From: TMP-24 sp046348855
GTDB taxonomy: Bacteria > Pseudomonadota > Alphaproteobacteria > Rhodobacterales > Rhodobacteraceae
NCBI GenBank assembly: GCA_046348855.1
Contig: JAXMDK010000011.1
Span: forward strand, 62,001 to 126,000
Direction: 5' to 3'
DNA length: 64,000 bases
Shown: positions 31,957-39,855 of the stretch, piece after piece
Layout: every line of letters begins with the position of its first letter
How positions within the stretch are numbered: position 1 is the stretch's first letter
Made by a program: the position numbers and the translations under genes
The notes under the pieces: generated by a model
What the model was told of the DNA's origin: nothing
Seen by the model: only the letters and a program-made list of their open reading frames with translations
Databases searched by the model: none

Positions 31957-31984
31957 GGCCCCAGGGTGCGAACACCCCGGGGCC
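31957..31984 (-). terminator. UUCG-loop hairpin between binding-protein and permease genes
   Basis: On the minus strand, seven bases after the binding-protein stop, a 12-base stem (GGCCCCGGGGTG pairing with CACCCTGGGGCC through one G-U pair) is closed by the tetraloop UUCG. This is an extremely stable structure. Such hairpins after an ABC binding-protein gene raise its mRNA level relative to the permeases; no U-run makes full termination unlikely. Confidence 0.8.
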
Positions 31985-31990
31985 GATTTC

Positions 31991-33094
31991 TTACTCGACC
32001 TTCACGCCGACGACAGTGTCCCAGCCGCTGGTGACGCCGGCCTTGTGGGCGGCCTGCTCTTCAACGGTGGGGAAGTAGGCGGCATCATACGACGCGGCCG
32101 GCGGCAGCTTGTCCATCAGCTCTTTCGGCACGACATTGCGGGTGACCAGATCCTTGAAGCGGATCGGGTGGCAGTAGCCCTTGAGCCAGCCGAGCTGCCC
32201 TTCGTCCGAATAGAGGTATTCCATCCACAGCTTCGCAGCGTTCGGGTGCGGCGCATAGGCGGAAATACCCTGGACATAGACGCCGGCCAGCGTGCCCGAC
32301 GCCGGGATGACGACGTCCATCGGCGGGTTGCCGTTCATCGAATCGCGCCAGGCCAGCAGGTTGTAGTCCCAGGCGGCGACGATCGGGGTCGCGCCCTGGG
32401 CGATGGTGCCCGACTTGGCGGTGACCGGAACGAAGTTGCCGGCCTTGTTCATCTCGGCGAACAGTTCCAGCCCCTTCTTGGCCGATTCCTCGCCAGCCTT
32501 GGCGCCGCGCGACATGCCGGCCGACATGATCGCCAGGATCGCCTGGTTCGAGGCGCGCGGGTCGCCGGTCAGCGCGATCTGGCCCTTGTATTCCGGCTTC
32601 AGCAGGTCGGACCAGTCGGCCGGGGTGTTGGGGACCAGGTCCTTGTTCACGCCGAACGCCATCACGCCGTAATAGTCGCCATACCAGGAGCCGTCGGCGT
32701 CCTTCAGGTTGTCGGGGATCGAATCCCAGGTCGACACCTTGTAGGGCATCAGCAGCCCTTCGGCTTTCATCGATGGACCGAACGACAGGCCGACGTCAAC
32801 CACGTCCGGGGCCTGCGGGCCCTTGTTGTCCTTGTTGGCCTTGACCGCTTCGACTTCGTCGGCCGAACCGGCGTCCGGGTTCAGTTCGTTGATGGTGATT
32901 TCGGGATACTTCGCCTTGAATCCGTCGATGACGGCGCCATAGCCGCACCAGTCGTGCGGCAGCGCCACCACCGTCAGGTTTGCCTCGGCCTTGGCCGCAG
33001 CCTCGAGGTCGGCCATTGCGTCGGCACGCACCATCGCCGTCGAGGCCAACAGCGCCGCCGCGCTGGCCGAGAACAGAAATTTCTTCGTCATCAT
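31991..33094 (-). CDS. Periplasmic substrate-binding protein, PotD-like
   Basis: A 367-residue solute-binding protein with a Sec signal peptide (MMTKKFLFSASAAALLASTA, cleavage near residue 24-26). The mature protein has the PotD/AfuA-type two-lobed pattern, with DVVDVGLSFG, PADWSDLLKPEYKGQIALT, AAWDYNLLAW and a C-terminal lid. The ligand cannot be read; relatives bind polyamines, ferric iron or aminoethylphosphonate. First gene of the importer operon, next to a gamma-glutamyl catabolic cluster, which favours an amine. Confidence 0.88.
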   Translation of the reverse strand: MMTKKFLFSASAAALLASTAMVRADAMADLEAAAKAEANLTVVALPHDWCGYGAVIDGFKAKYPEITINELNPDAGSADEVEAVKANKDNKGPQAPDVVDVGLSFGPSMKAEGLLMPYKVSTWDSIPDNLKDADGSWYGDYYGVMAFGVNKDLVPNTPADWSDLLKPEYKGQIALTGDPRASNQAILAIMSAGMSRGAKAGEESAKKGLELFAEMNKAGNFVPVTAKSGTIAQGATPIVAAWDYNLLAWRDSMNGNPPMDVVIPASGTLAGVYVQGISAYAPHPNAAKLWMEYLYSDEGQLGWLKGYCHPIRFKDLVTRNVVPKELMDKLPPAASYDAAYFPTVEEQAAHKAGVTSGWDTVVGVKVE

Positions 33095-33195
33095 CTGTTT
33101 CTAACTCCCGTTGTGATGTCCGAACCCGGTTGGGCTGCGAACTGCCTTACCGGCGACGCATGACAATGACGCGACGGCCTAGGGAAAGCTGTTCT

Positions 33196-33224
33196 ACCTA
33201 ATCGAGGAATCGAGCGCGTTGCAA
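33196..33224 (-). promoter_or_regulatory. Candidate promoter of the ABC importer operon
   Basis: On the minus strand a -35 box TTGCAA (33224-33219) and a -10 box TTAGGT (33201-33196) are 17 bases apart, about 100 bases before the binding-protein start. The CTGTTAC repeat directly upstream (33230-33250) is where a regulator would bind. Confidence 0.45.
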
Positions 33225-33229
33225 CCAAA

Positions 33230-33250
33230 CTGTTACAATTCTGTTACAAA
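33230..33250. repeat. Tandem CTGTTAC direct repeat upstream of the importer
   Basis: CTGTTACAATT (33230-33240) is followed immediately by CTGTTACAAA (33241-33250), an 11-base-period direct repeat. It overlaps the stop codon of the YcaQ-like gene. The same CTGTTAC word is at 28270-28276 by the RpiR start, so it may be a binding site of that regulator. Confidence 0.5.
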
Positions 33251-34449
33251 ACCTTCGCGGCGCGTATCCAGTCGTCGGCGAAGGCCAGATGTGGACATCC
33301 GGCAAAGCGTCCGAGCCTGTCCAGTTCGGCCCTGATCCGGTCCAGCCGGGCCTTGGAAAGACGGATTCCGGGTTCTGGCCAGAAGGCTGCAATCGCCAGC
33401 GCCGATTCGTCGCGCCGGCATTTCAGGTCGATCCGACCGATCAGCCGCGATCCTTCCAGGACGGGAAAGACATAATAGCCATACTGCCGGCGGGCTTCGG
33501 GCACGAAGACCTCGATCCGGTAGTGAAAGCCGAACAGCCGCTCGGTCCGGTTGCGGTCGCGCAGGGCCGGGTCGAAGGGCGACAGGATGCGCACCCGATC
33601 CGGCGGGTCGGGTGATTCGGCGGCCGATTCGGCAAGACCGGGCAAGGCAAAGCAGCGTCGTTCGCGCCCGTCCGCGCCTTCGATCAGCACCTCGGCTATG
33701 TCGCCCCGCGCCAGCGCCGACGCGCACCAGGCCTTGGCCTCGTCGGGCGAAATCTTGCCCCAGAAGGCGGCAATCTCGCCGCTGGTGGCGAAGGCCAGCC
33801 GTTCCAGCGCCGACCGGCAGGCCCAGTCGACGGTCTCCGCCGCGTCGGGCGCGGCGCAGGCCGGGTAGACCCGTTCGGCCAGGTCGTAGATCTTGGCGAA
33901 TCCCTCGCGCCGGCAGACCGCCAGGCGACCGGCCCGCCACAGGTATTCCAGCGCCGCCTTCGACGGATGCCAGTCCCACCAGCCGCCGCTGCCACGCGCC
34001 TCGTCCCCGCCCACGTCGCCGGAACCGACCGGGCCGTGCGCGCGGATGTGGGCCAGGACCGCGTCGACCTTGCCGCGGAAGGCGGTGCCCTGCCAGCCTT
34101 CCCAGCGGTCGGGAATGGCGGCATGGTCGCGGGCGAACCGCAACTGCCAGTAGGGCAGGAATTCGGTCGGGATGACCGCCGCGTCATGGGTCCAGTGCTC
34201 GAACAGCACCCGGTCGCGCTCCAGCAGCGGGCGCAGGTTCTCCGGCCGGTAGGACTGGCGGCGCGCCCACAGGATCATGTGGTGCGCGCGTTCGACGGTG
34301 TTGATGCTGTCGACCTGGACGAACCCCAGCCGGCGGATCAGCGCCAGCAGTTCGGCGCCTTTCGCCGGGCCGGTGGGCGGCTCGGCCAACGCATGGGCGG
34401 CCAGAAAGACGCGCCGCGCCGTCGCGTTGTCCAGCCGCGGAAGGGCCAC
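33244..34449 (-). CDS. YcaQ-like winged-helix DNA glycosylase-family protein
   Basis: A 401-residue member of the DNA interstrand cross-link glycosylase family (COG3214, YcaQ/AlkX type). LGFVQVDSINTVERAHHMILW near residue 43 contains the QVDS core, SxxxxWTHDAAVIP follows, and the C-terminal barrel has PFDPALRDRNRTERLFGFHYRIE. YcaQ removes alkylated or cross-linked bases. It starts one base after the dipeptidase stop region and is the last gene of a P1 peptidase, dipeptidase, YcaQ run. Confidence 0.88.
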   Translation of the reverse strand: MALPRLDNATARRVFLAAHALAEPPTGPAKGAELLALIRRLGFVQVDSINTVERAHHMILWARRQSYRPENLRPLLERDRVLFEHWTHDAAVIPTEFLPYWQLRFARDHAAIPDRWEGWQGTAFRGKVDAVLAHIRAHGPVGSGDVGGDEARGSGGWWDWHPSKAALEYLWRAGRLAVCRREGFAKIYDLAERVYPACAAPDAAETVDWACRSALERLAFATSGEIAAFWGKISPDEAKAWCASALARGDIAEVLIEGADGRERRCFALPGLAESAAESPDPPDRVRILSPFDPALRDRNRTERLFGFHYRIEVFVPEARRQYGYYVFPVLEGSRLIGRIDLKCRRDESALAIAAFWPEPGIRLSKARLDRIRAELDRLGRFAGCPHLAFADDWIRAAKVL

Positions 34450-34450
34450 C

Positions 34451-35512
34451 TCAGCCGCCCCAGGTGCGGGTCAGGAGCGCCAGCCAGTTTTCGTGGGCGA
34501 TCTTGCGGATCAGAGCGTCACCGAAGCCATGCGTCCGAAGCGCCTCCAGAAGGCGCGGCAGGCCGGCCACGTCGCCAATGTCGGCAGGCATTTCCGCGCC
34601 GTCGAAATCCGAGCCCAGCCCGACATGATCCTCGCCCAGGTGCGCGATCAGATGGTCGATGTGCCGCAGGATCGGGTCCCAGCCGGCGAAGGGCTCGCGC
34701 CGGCCGTCGTCACGCAGGAACACGGTCGCGTAGTTCAGCCCCACCATGCCGCCCGAGGCGCGGATCGCGGCAAGCTGGCGGTCGGTCAGGTTGCGGGTCG
34801 AGGGCGTGACCGCATGGGCGTTGGAATGGGTCGCCACCAGCGGCGCATCCGACAGGGCTGCGACGTCGTTGAAGCCCGCCTCGTTCAGGTGCGACAGGTC
34901 AAGCATGATCTTCAGCCGGTTGCATTCGCGCACTAGCCGCTTGCCCGCGTCGGTCAGGCCCGGCCCGGTATCGGGCACGCCGGGAAAACGGAAGGGCACG
35001 CCGTGGCCGAAGATCGTCGGGCGCGACCACACCGGGCCGAGCGACCGCAGCCCCACGGCATGCCACAGGTGCAGGGCGTCGAGACTGTCGTCGATCGCCT
35101 CGGCCCCCTCCAGGTGCATGATCGCGGCGATGCGCCCGGCCGCCATCGCCGCGCGGATGTCGGCAACCGAGCGGCAGATCGACAGGGTTCCGGTCCGTTC
35201 CAGCGCCAGAAGATGGGCGGCCTGCGCCAGCGCGACCGGCTGGGCCTGGGCGCAGCCGATCGGCGGCGGCAGCGGCAGGTCGAACGGCGGCTTGTTCATC
35301 AGCGCGTCCAGCGCGGCAAGGTCCGGCGCGCCGTCCTGGTGCGGCGAGGGGATGTAGATGGCGAAGAAGCCGCCGGCAAATCCGCCGGCCTTCATCCGCG
35401 GCAGGTCCAGCTGGCCACCGCCGTCCGCGCCGGTCCAGATGGCGTTGCGTGCGCCCGGCGCCGAATGAAGGCGCAGCAGCAGATCATTGTGCCCGTCAAA
35501 AACCGGGATCAT
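34451..35512 (-). CDS. Membrane-dipeptidase family zinc peptidase
   Basis: A 353-residue renal dipeptidase (M19) family enzyme of amidohydrolase fold. The metal site begins at FDGHNDLLLR (His8 and Asp10), with a bridging Glu in IMHLEGAEAID, then LDLSHLNEAG, ATHSNAHAVTP and HVGLGSDFDG in the expected order. Such enzymes cleave dipeptides, often with D-amino acids. It lies between a P1 peptidase and a YcaQ-like gene in the same direction; a role in peptide scavenging or cell-wall peptide turnover is inferred only. Confidence 0.92.
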   Translation of the reverse strand: MIPVFDGHNDLLLRLHSAPGARNAIWTGADGGGQLDLPRMKAGGFAGGFFAIYIPSPHQDGAPDLAALDALMNKPPFDLPLPPPIGCAQAQPVALAQAAHLLALERTGTLSICRSVADIRAAMAAGRIAAIMHLEGAEAIDDSLDALHLWHAVGLRSLGPVWSRPTIFGHGVPFRFPGVPDTGPGLTDAGKRLVRECNRLKIMLDLSHLNEAGFNDVAALSDAPLVATHSNAHAVTPSTRNLTDRQLAAIRASGGMVGLNYATVFLRDDGRREPFAGWDPILRHIDHLIAHLGEDHVGLGSDFDGAEMPADIGDVAGLPRLLEALRTHGFGDALIRKIAHENWLALLTRTWGG

Positions 35513-35599
35513 TCCCCGAACCCTTTCCCACAGCTTCGCTGGCGGAATGGGTTGCACAAAGCGCCGCCACCGGCAAGGCCGCACGGGCCGCGGCTGCGG

Positions 35600-36589
35600 T
35601 CAAGGGAACCGCGCCTTCCAGGCGGGCAGAAGATCGCCGGGCTCGGGCCGGGATTCGTAGACGGCGCGGGCGATGGCGCGTGACAGGCAGGTGGCAGCGG
35701 CATGGCCCAGGGCAAACTCGCCCGCGACCCGGTCGGGCAGGGGCCGCGCGCCGGTCGACAGCGCAAAGACCAGATCGCCATCCAGAAGCGTGTGCGCCGG
35801 CACGATGGCGCGGGCGATGCCGTCATGGGCGGCCACCGCCAGGCGCTGCGCCTGGGCGCGGGACAGGTCGGCGTCGGTGGCGACTATGGCGATGGTGGTT
35901 GCCTCGCCTGCGGCCTTGTGGGGCGCTGGCTCCCAGTCGGGCCGGCAGTGGGTGGCCATGCCGAGCCCGCCGAATTCACCCGCCAGTTCCCACGGTGCCG
36001 CCCAGAAGTGCGGCCCGTCGCCCGCGGTGACGGACCCCAGCGCATTGACCACCACCAGCGCCCCAACCGTCGCGCCGTCGGACAGCACGCAGGATGCCGA
36101 CCCGAGGCCGCCCTTCAGCCCGCGCGCCAGCGCCCCGCGCCCCGCCCCGGCGGTGCCGAGCGCGAACCCTTCGGCCGCCGCCGCCAGCGCCCTTCGACCA
36201 AGCGCCGGATAGGGGTTCGCGGCCCAGTCCTTGTCTCCGCCGTTCATCAGGTCGAAGATGATCGCCGCCGGCACGATCGGCACCGACTGGCTGCCGACCC
36301 GGTAGCCGCGCCCCTCGGCGCGCAGCGCGTCCGCCACGCCGTCCGCCGCCGCCAGCCCCAGCGCCGATCCGCCCGACAGCACCAGCGCATCCGCCGCCTC
36401 GACCAGCCGGCCGGGGGCCAGCAGGTCGGTCTCGCGCGTGCCGGGCGCGCCGCCCATCACATGGACGGCCGCGACGAACGGCTGGCGCGCGGTCAACACC
36501 GTGACGCCGGATCTCAGCGCGTCGTCATCGGCATTGCCGACCAGCAGCCCCCCGACATCGGTGATGAGATTGCGTGCGCCGACTTTCAT
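35600..36589 (-). CDS. P1 family N-terminal-nucleophile peptidase
   Basis: A 329-residue DmpA-type aminopeptidase/D-esterase (family P1, COG3191). NLITDVGGLLVGNADD opens the protein, GGSALGLAAADGV and YPALGRRA are typical, and GATVGALVVVNALG contains the predicted self-cleavage site with the Thr or Ser nucleophile. Relatives release N-terminal D- or L-amino acids or hydrolyse beta-amino acid amides. The ATG at 36589 has AAAGGCGG upstream. First in a run with the dipeptidase. Confidence 0.9.
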   Translation of the reverse strand: MKVGARNLITDVGGLLVGNADDDALRSGVTVLTARQPFVAAVHVMGGAPGTRETDLLAPGRLVEAADALVLSGGSALGLAAADGVADALRAEGRGYRVGSQSVPIVPAAIIFDLMNGGDKDWAANPYPALGRRALAAAAEGFALGTAGAGRGALARGLKGGLGSASCVLSDGATVGALVVVNALGSVTAGDGPHFWAAPWELAGEFGGLGMATHCRPDWEPAPHKAAGEATTIAIVATDADLSRAQAQRLAVAAHDGIARAIVPAHTLLDGDLVFALSTGARPLPDRVAGEFALGHAAATCLSRAIARAVYESRPEPGDLLPAWKARFP

Positions 36590-36659
36590 CTTCCGCCTTT
36601 CACTTTGGCTCAAACACCCTACGGGCGCGCGGGGCGTGAAGCCCCCGCCGGCCAGCGGC

Positions 36660-37496
36660 TCAGACCGCAATATTGTCGATCAGGCGCACGCCGCCGATCC
36701 AGGCCGCCACGAAGAGCCGCGATCCGGCCCGGGGTTGGTCGAGCAGCGCCAGCGTGTCGCCGGCCCGGAGTTCCAGATATTCGACCTCGGAAAAGCCGGC
36801 GACAAGCATGGCACGCCGGGCCGCCTCCAGCGTCGCCGCGACCTCCGCGCCGCCGGCAAGCGCCCGCGCCGCGGCTGTAAGCGCGCGGTACAGCGCCGGC
36901 GCCGCCAGCCGGTCGGCGGCGGTCAGGCGCTGGTTGCGCGACGACAGCGCCAGCCCGTCCTTTTCGCGCACGGTCGGGCAGCCGGTGACGCGTACCGGGA
37001 TGTTCAGGTCGGCGACCAGCCGGCGGATGACCTGCAACTGCTGCCAGTCCTTTTCGCCGAAAAAGGCATTGTCGGCGCCGGTCATCAGCAGGAGCTTGGT
37101 CACCACGGTGGCGACGCCGTCGAAATGGCCGGGTCGGTGGGCGCCGCACAGGACGTCGGGTAGTCCGGCCACCGAAATACTGGTGGCGAAGCCCGGCGGG
37201 TAGACGGTCGCGGCGTCGGGTGCGAACAGCACGTCGACCCCGTGCGGCTGCAACAGGATCGCGTCGCTTTCCTCGGTGCGCGGATATTTCTGCAAATCTT
37301 CCGGCCGGTCGAACTGCCGGGGATTGACGAACAGCGTGACGATCACCCGGTCGCAGGCGGCGCGCGCCGCCTGCACCAGCGCCAGGTGCCCGGCGTGCAG
37401 CGCCCCCATGGTCGGCACCACGCCGACGCTGTCGCCGGCTTCCTTCCAGTCATGCACCCGCGCGCGCAGCGCCGCGAGATCGCGGATCGTCCTCAT
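36660..37496 (-). CDS. panC: Pantothenate synthetase
   Basis: A 278-residue ATP-dependent ligase that joins pantoate to beta-alanine, the last step of vitamin B5 synthesis. The nucleotidyltransferase motif PTMGALHAGHL is at residues about 29-39, and FFGEKDWQQLQVIRRLV, KDGLALSSRNQRL follow at the usual places. The ATG at 37496 is ten bases after panB, with which it forms the biosynthetic operon. Confidence 0.97.
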   Translation of the reverse strand: MRTIRDLAALRARVHDWKEAGDSVGVVPTMGALHAGHLALVQAARAACDRVIVTLFVNPRQFDRPEDLQKYPRTEESDAILLQPHGVDVLFAPDAATVYPPGFATSISVAGLPDVLCGAHRPGHFDGVATVVTKLLLMTGADNAFFGEKDWQQLQVIRRLVADLNIPVRVTGCPTVREKDGLALSSRNQRLTAADRLAAPALYRALTAAARALAGGAEVAATLEAARRAMLVAGFSEVEYLELRAGDTLALLDQPRAGSRLFVAAWIGGVRLIDNIAV

Positions 37497-37506
37497 CGCA
37501 GGGGCC

Positions 37507-38334
37507 TCATGTCTTGGCGGCCTCGTCGCCGAACAGATGCTCGGCGGCCGGGAAGGCGCGGGCGCGGACATCGGCGGCATAGGCGGCGATCGCCCGGCTG
37601 GCCTCGACCCCGAGGTCGGCATAGCGTTTGACGAACTTCGGTTTGAACGGCGTGAACAGCCCCAGCATGTCGTCGACCACCAGCACCTGCCCGTCGCAGT
37701 CGGCCGAGGCGCCGATGCCGATGGTCGGGATCGGCACCGCGCGGGTGATTTCACCGGCCAGCGTGGCCGGCACCTTTTCCAGCACCACCGAGAAGGCCCC
37801 GGCCTCGGCCACCGCGGCGGCATCGGCCCTGACGCGGCCGGAATCGTTGCCGCGGCCCTGCACACGGTAGCCGCCCAGCGTGTTGACCGCCTGCGGCGTC
37901 AGCCCGACATGGCCCATGACCGCGATCCCCCGCCGGGTCAGGAAGCGGATGGTCTCGGCCATGTGCTCGCCGCCTTCCAGCTTGACCGCCGCCGCGCCGG
38001 TTTCCTGGACCAGCCGGGCGGCATTACGGAAGGCCTGTTCGGGGCTTTCTTCGTAGCTGCCGAACGGCATGTCGATGACCATCATCGCCCGCGTCAGCCC
38101 GCGCGCCACCGCCTGCCCGTGCATCGCCATCATCTCGAGCGGGACCGGCAAGGTCGACGGTAGCCCGTGCAGGACCATGCCGACGGAATCGCCGATCAGC
38201 ACCATGTCGCAATGCGGATCGACCAGCCGGGCCACCGGCGTGGTGTAGGCGGTCAGGACCACCAGCGGTACATCGCCCTTCCGCGCCAGGATATCAGGTG
38301 GCGACAGGCGTTTGTCGTTGCCGGTTGCGCTCAT
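37507..38334 (-). CDS. panB: 3-methyl-2-oxobutanoate hydroxymethyltransferase
   Basis: A 275-residue TIM-barrel enzyme that makes ketopantoate from alpha-ketoisovalerate. The metal motif GDSVGMVLHG, DMPFGSYEESPEQAF, KLEGGEHMAETI and GHVGLTPQAVNTLGGY are all in place. First gene of the panB-panC operon; ketopantoate reductase panE is not nearby. Confidence 0.97.
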   Translation of the reverse strand: MSATGNDKRLSPPDILARKGDVPLVVLTAYTTPVARLVDPHCDMVLIGDSVGMVLHGLPSTLPVPLEMMAMHGQAVARGLTRAMMVIDMPFGSYEESPEQAFRNAARLVQETGAAAVKLEGGEHMAETIRFLTRRGIAVMGHVGLTPQAVNTLGGYRVQGRGNDSGRVRADAAAVAEAGAFSVVLEKVPATLAGEITRAVPIPTIGIGASADCDGQVLVVDDMLGLFTPFKPKFVKRYADLGVEASRAIAAYAADVRARAFPAAEHLFGDEAAKT

Positions 38335-38462
38335 CGGCCGGGTTCCCTTGTCCGGTTGTCGCCACCAATCTAGCTGCGCCGCAGCATCGACGCCAGCAAA
38401 TGATTTGGCGGCCGGGCGGGCGGCCGCTAAGGTGCCGGGCGCCGCCCCCCAAGGAGATGAGG

Positions 38463-38804
38463 ATGGATCTGTTCCTGCCAGTGACCCCCGCCGCCGCCCC
38501 GGCCGAAACCACGCGCCCGGCGCCCGAAAAGGTGGTTGCCGGCGATCCGGTCCATACCACCTGGAACGCCGAGGAACGCGGCGGGCTCTATTGCGGCATC
38601 TGGGAATCGACGCCCGGCAAATGGCGGATTTCCTATGACGAGTGGGAATATTGCCGGATCCTGTCCGGCCGGTCGGTCATCACCGACGACAAGGGGGCCG
38701 AACACAGGCTCGGCCCCGGTGACAGTTTCATCCTTCGGCCCGGCTTCAGCGGAACCTGGGAAGTGATCGAGACGACCCGCAAGGACTATGTGATCGTCCT
38801 ATAG
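38463..38804 (+). CDS. Cupin domain-containing protein (DUF861 type)
   Basis: A 113-residue single-domain cupin. The core reads GKWRISYDEWEYCRILSGR then RLGPGDSFILRPGFSGTWEV, the Cupin_3/EutQ-like signature with PGD and FSG turns; metal ligands are incomplete as usual in this subfamily. AAGGAG (38451-38456) sits six bases before ATG 38463 and directly abuts an alternative ATG (38457), which favours the later start. Function unknown. Confidence 0.88.
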   Translation: MDLFLPVTPAAAPAETTRPAPEKVVAGDPVHTTWNAEERGGLYCGIWESTPGKWRISYDEWEYCRILSGRSVITDDKGAEHRLGPGDSFILRPGFSGTWEVIETTRKDYVIVL

Positions 38805-38825
38805 GGTCGCCCCGGCATACCGCCG

Positions 38826-39680
38826 TCAGGTGCCCGGCGCCGGCGGGATGGTGCCATCGGCGGTCGGCGGCATGATCGGCGCGGTGGCGTTCACGCCGAT
38901 GATCGGCTTGAACTTCGGCCACGGGATGTTGCCGGCGCGGATCTGGGCCTGGACATCGTCGGGGAACGAGGAGATCGGCTGGAGAAGGCCCTCGGCATTC
39001 TCGACCAGTTCGCCCTCGAGCGCCTGGGATTCGACCTGGGTGCGGACATGGACGTAGGTTCCAAGGCCAACCCGCTCGAACAGGTCGAGCGCATCCTGGT
39101 TGTACAGCCGGATGCAGCCTGCCGAGGTGGCGCGCCCGATGGTCGAGGCGTTGTTGGTCCCGTGGATCCGGTAGTAGGTATCCTTGCCGTTGCGGTAAAG
39201 ATAGAGCGCCCGCGCGCCCAGCGGGTTGTCGAGCCCGCCCGGCATGCCGGCGGCATAGGGGCCGTAGACGTCGGGTTCGCGTCGGACCATGTTGGCGGTG
39301 GGCTGCCAGCGCGGCCATTTCTCCATGCGCTGGATCTTCGCGTCGCCCGAGAAGCCGTAGCCTTCGCGGCCGACGGCGATGCCGTAGCGGAGGGCGCGGT
39401 GGCCGTCCTCGACCAGGTAGAGGAACCGCGCATATGGGTCGACGACGATGTCGCCGGGCGCGTCGGCGGCGATGTAAGGCACTTCGGTGCGGGCCGTTCG
39501 GTCGCTGAGATAGCCCGGATCGACGGCCGGGATGGTCACGTCGCCGTCCATGACTTCGCCATAGCGCGGGTCATACGGCACCGGCGGCGCCTTCTGGACA
39601 TCGGGCTTGCCACCGCAGGCGGCAAGCAGTGCGACAACGGCGAAAAGGGCGGGAAGACGGAATAGCGGCGGCAGGGTCAT
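38826..39680 (-). CDS. L,D-transpeptidase lipoprotein (YkuD domain)
   Basis: A 284-residue lipoprotein: signal LPALFAVVALLAAC with lipidation at Cys22. Residues about 80-215 form a YkuD domain with the catalytic block HGTNNASTIGRATSAGCIRLY, including the active Cys and His. Such enzymes make 3-3 cross-links in peptidoglycan or anchor proteins to it. An open frame extends upstream to 39779 but the ATG at 39680 begins the signal sequence. It converges on the cupin gene. Confidence 0.93.
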   Translation of the reverse strand: MTLPPLFRLPALFAVVALLAACGGKPDVQKAPPVPYDPRYGEVMDGDVTIPAVDPGYLSDRTARTEVPYIAADAPGDIVVDPYARFLYLVEDGHRALRYGIAVGREGYGFSGDAKIQRMEKWPRWQPTANMVRREPDVYGPYAAGMPGGLDNPLGARALYLYRNGKDTYYRIHGTNNASTIGRATSAGCIRLYNQDALDLFERVGLGTYVHVRTQVESQALEGELVENAEGLLQPISSFPDDVQAQIRAGNIPWPKFKPIIGVNATAPIMPPTADGTIPPAPGT

Positions 39681-39855
39681 GTGGCCGGTCCTGGCGAAGT
39701 TGAAGTTGCAGCGCGTCCTCCGGGCAGCCCGGAATGACGCAATCGGGGCTTTCACTGACAGAAAGGGCAGGTGCGTCAAGCCCCCCTGCGTCAGTTAGTC
39801 GCCCATCGGGGACGCGCTGCAACAGGTCGCGGCGGTTACCGGCCGGCTGGTCCGG

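Noticed and set aside
31931..31975. Upstream GTG start for the PotB-like permease
   Set aside because: That GTG lies within the 12-pair hairpin and lacks a ribosome binding site; the GTG at 31930 has GGGGAGGGG at the right distance.
36631..36645. Terminator hairpin after panC
   Set aside because: The GGGGC / GCCCC arms give only five pairs with no U-run.
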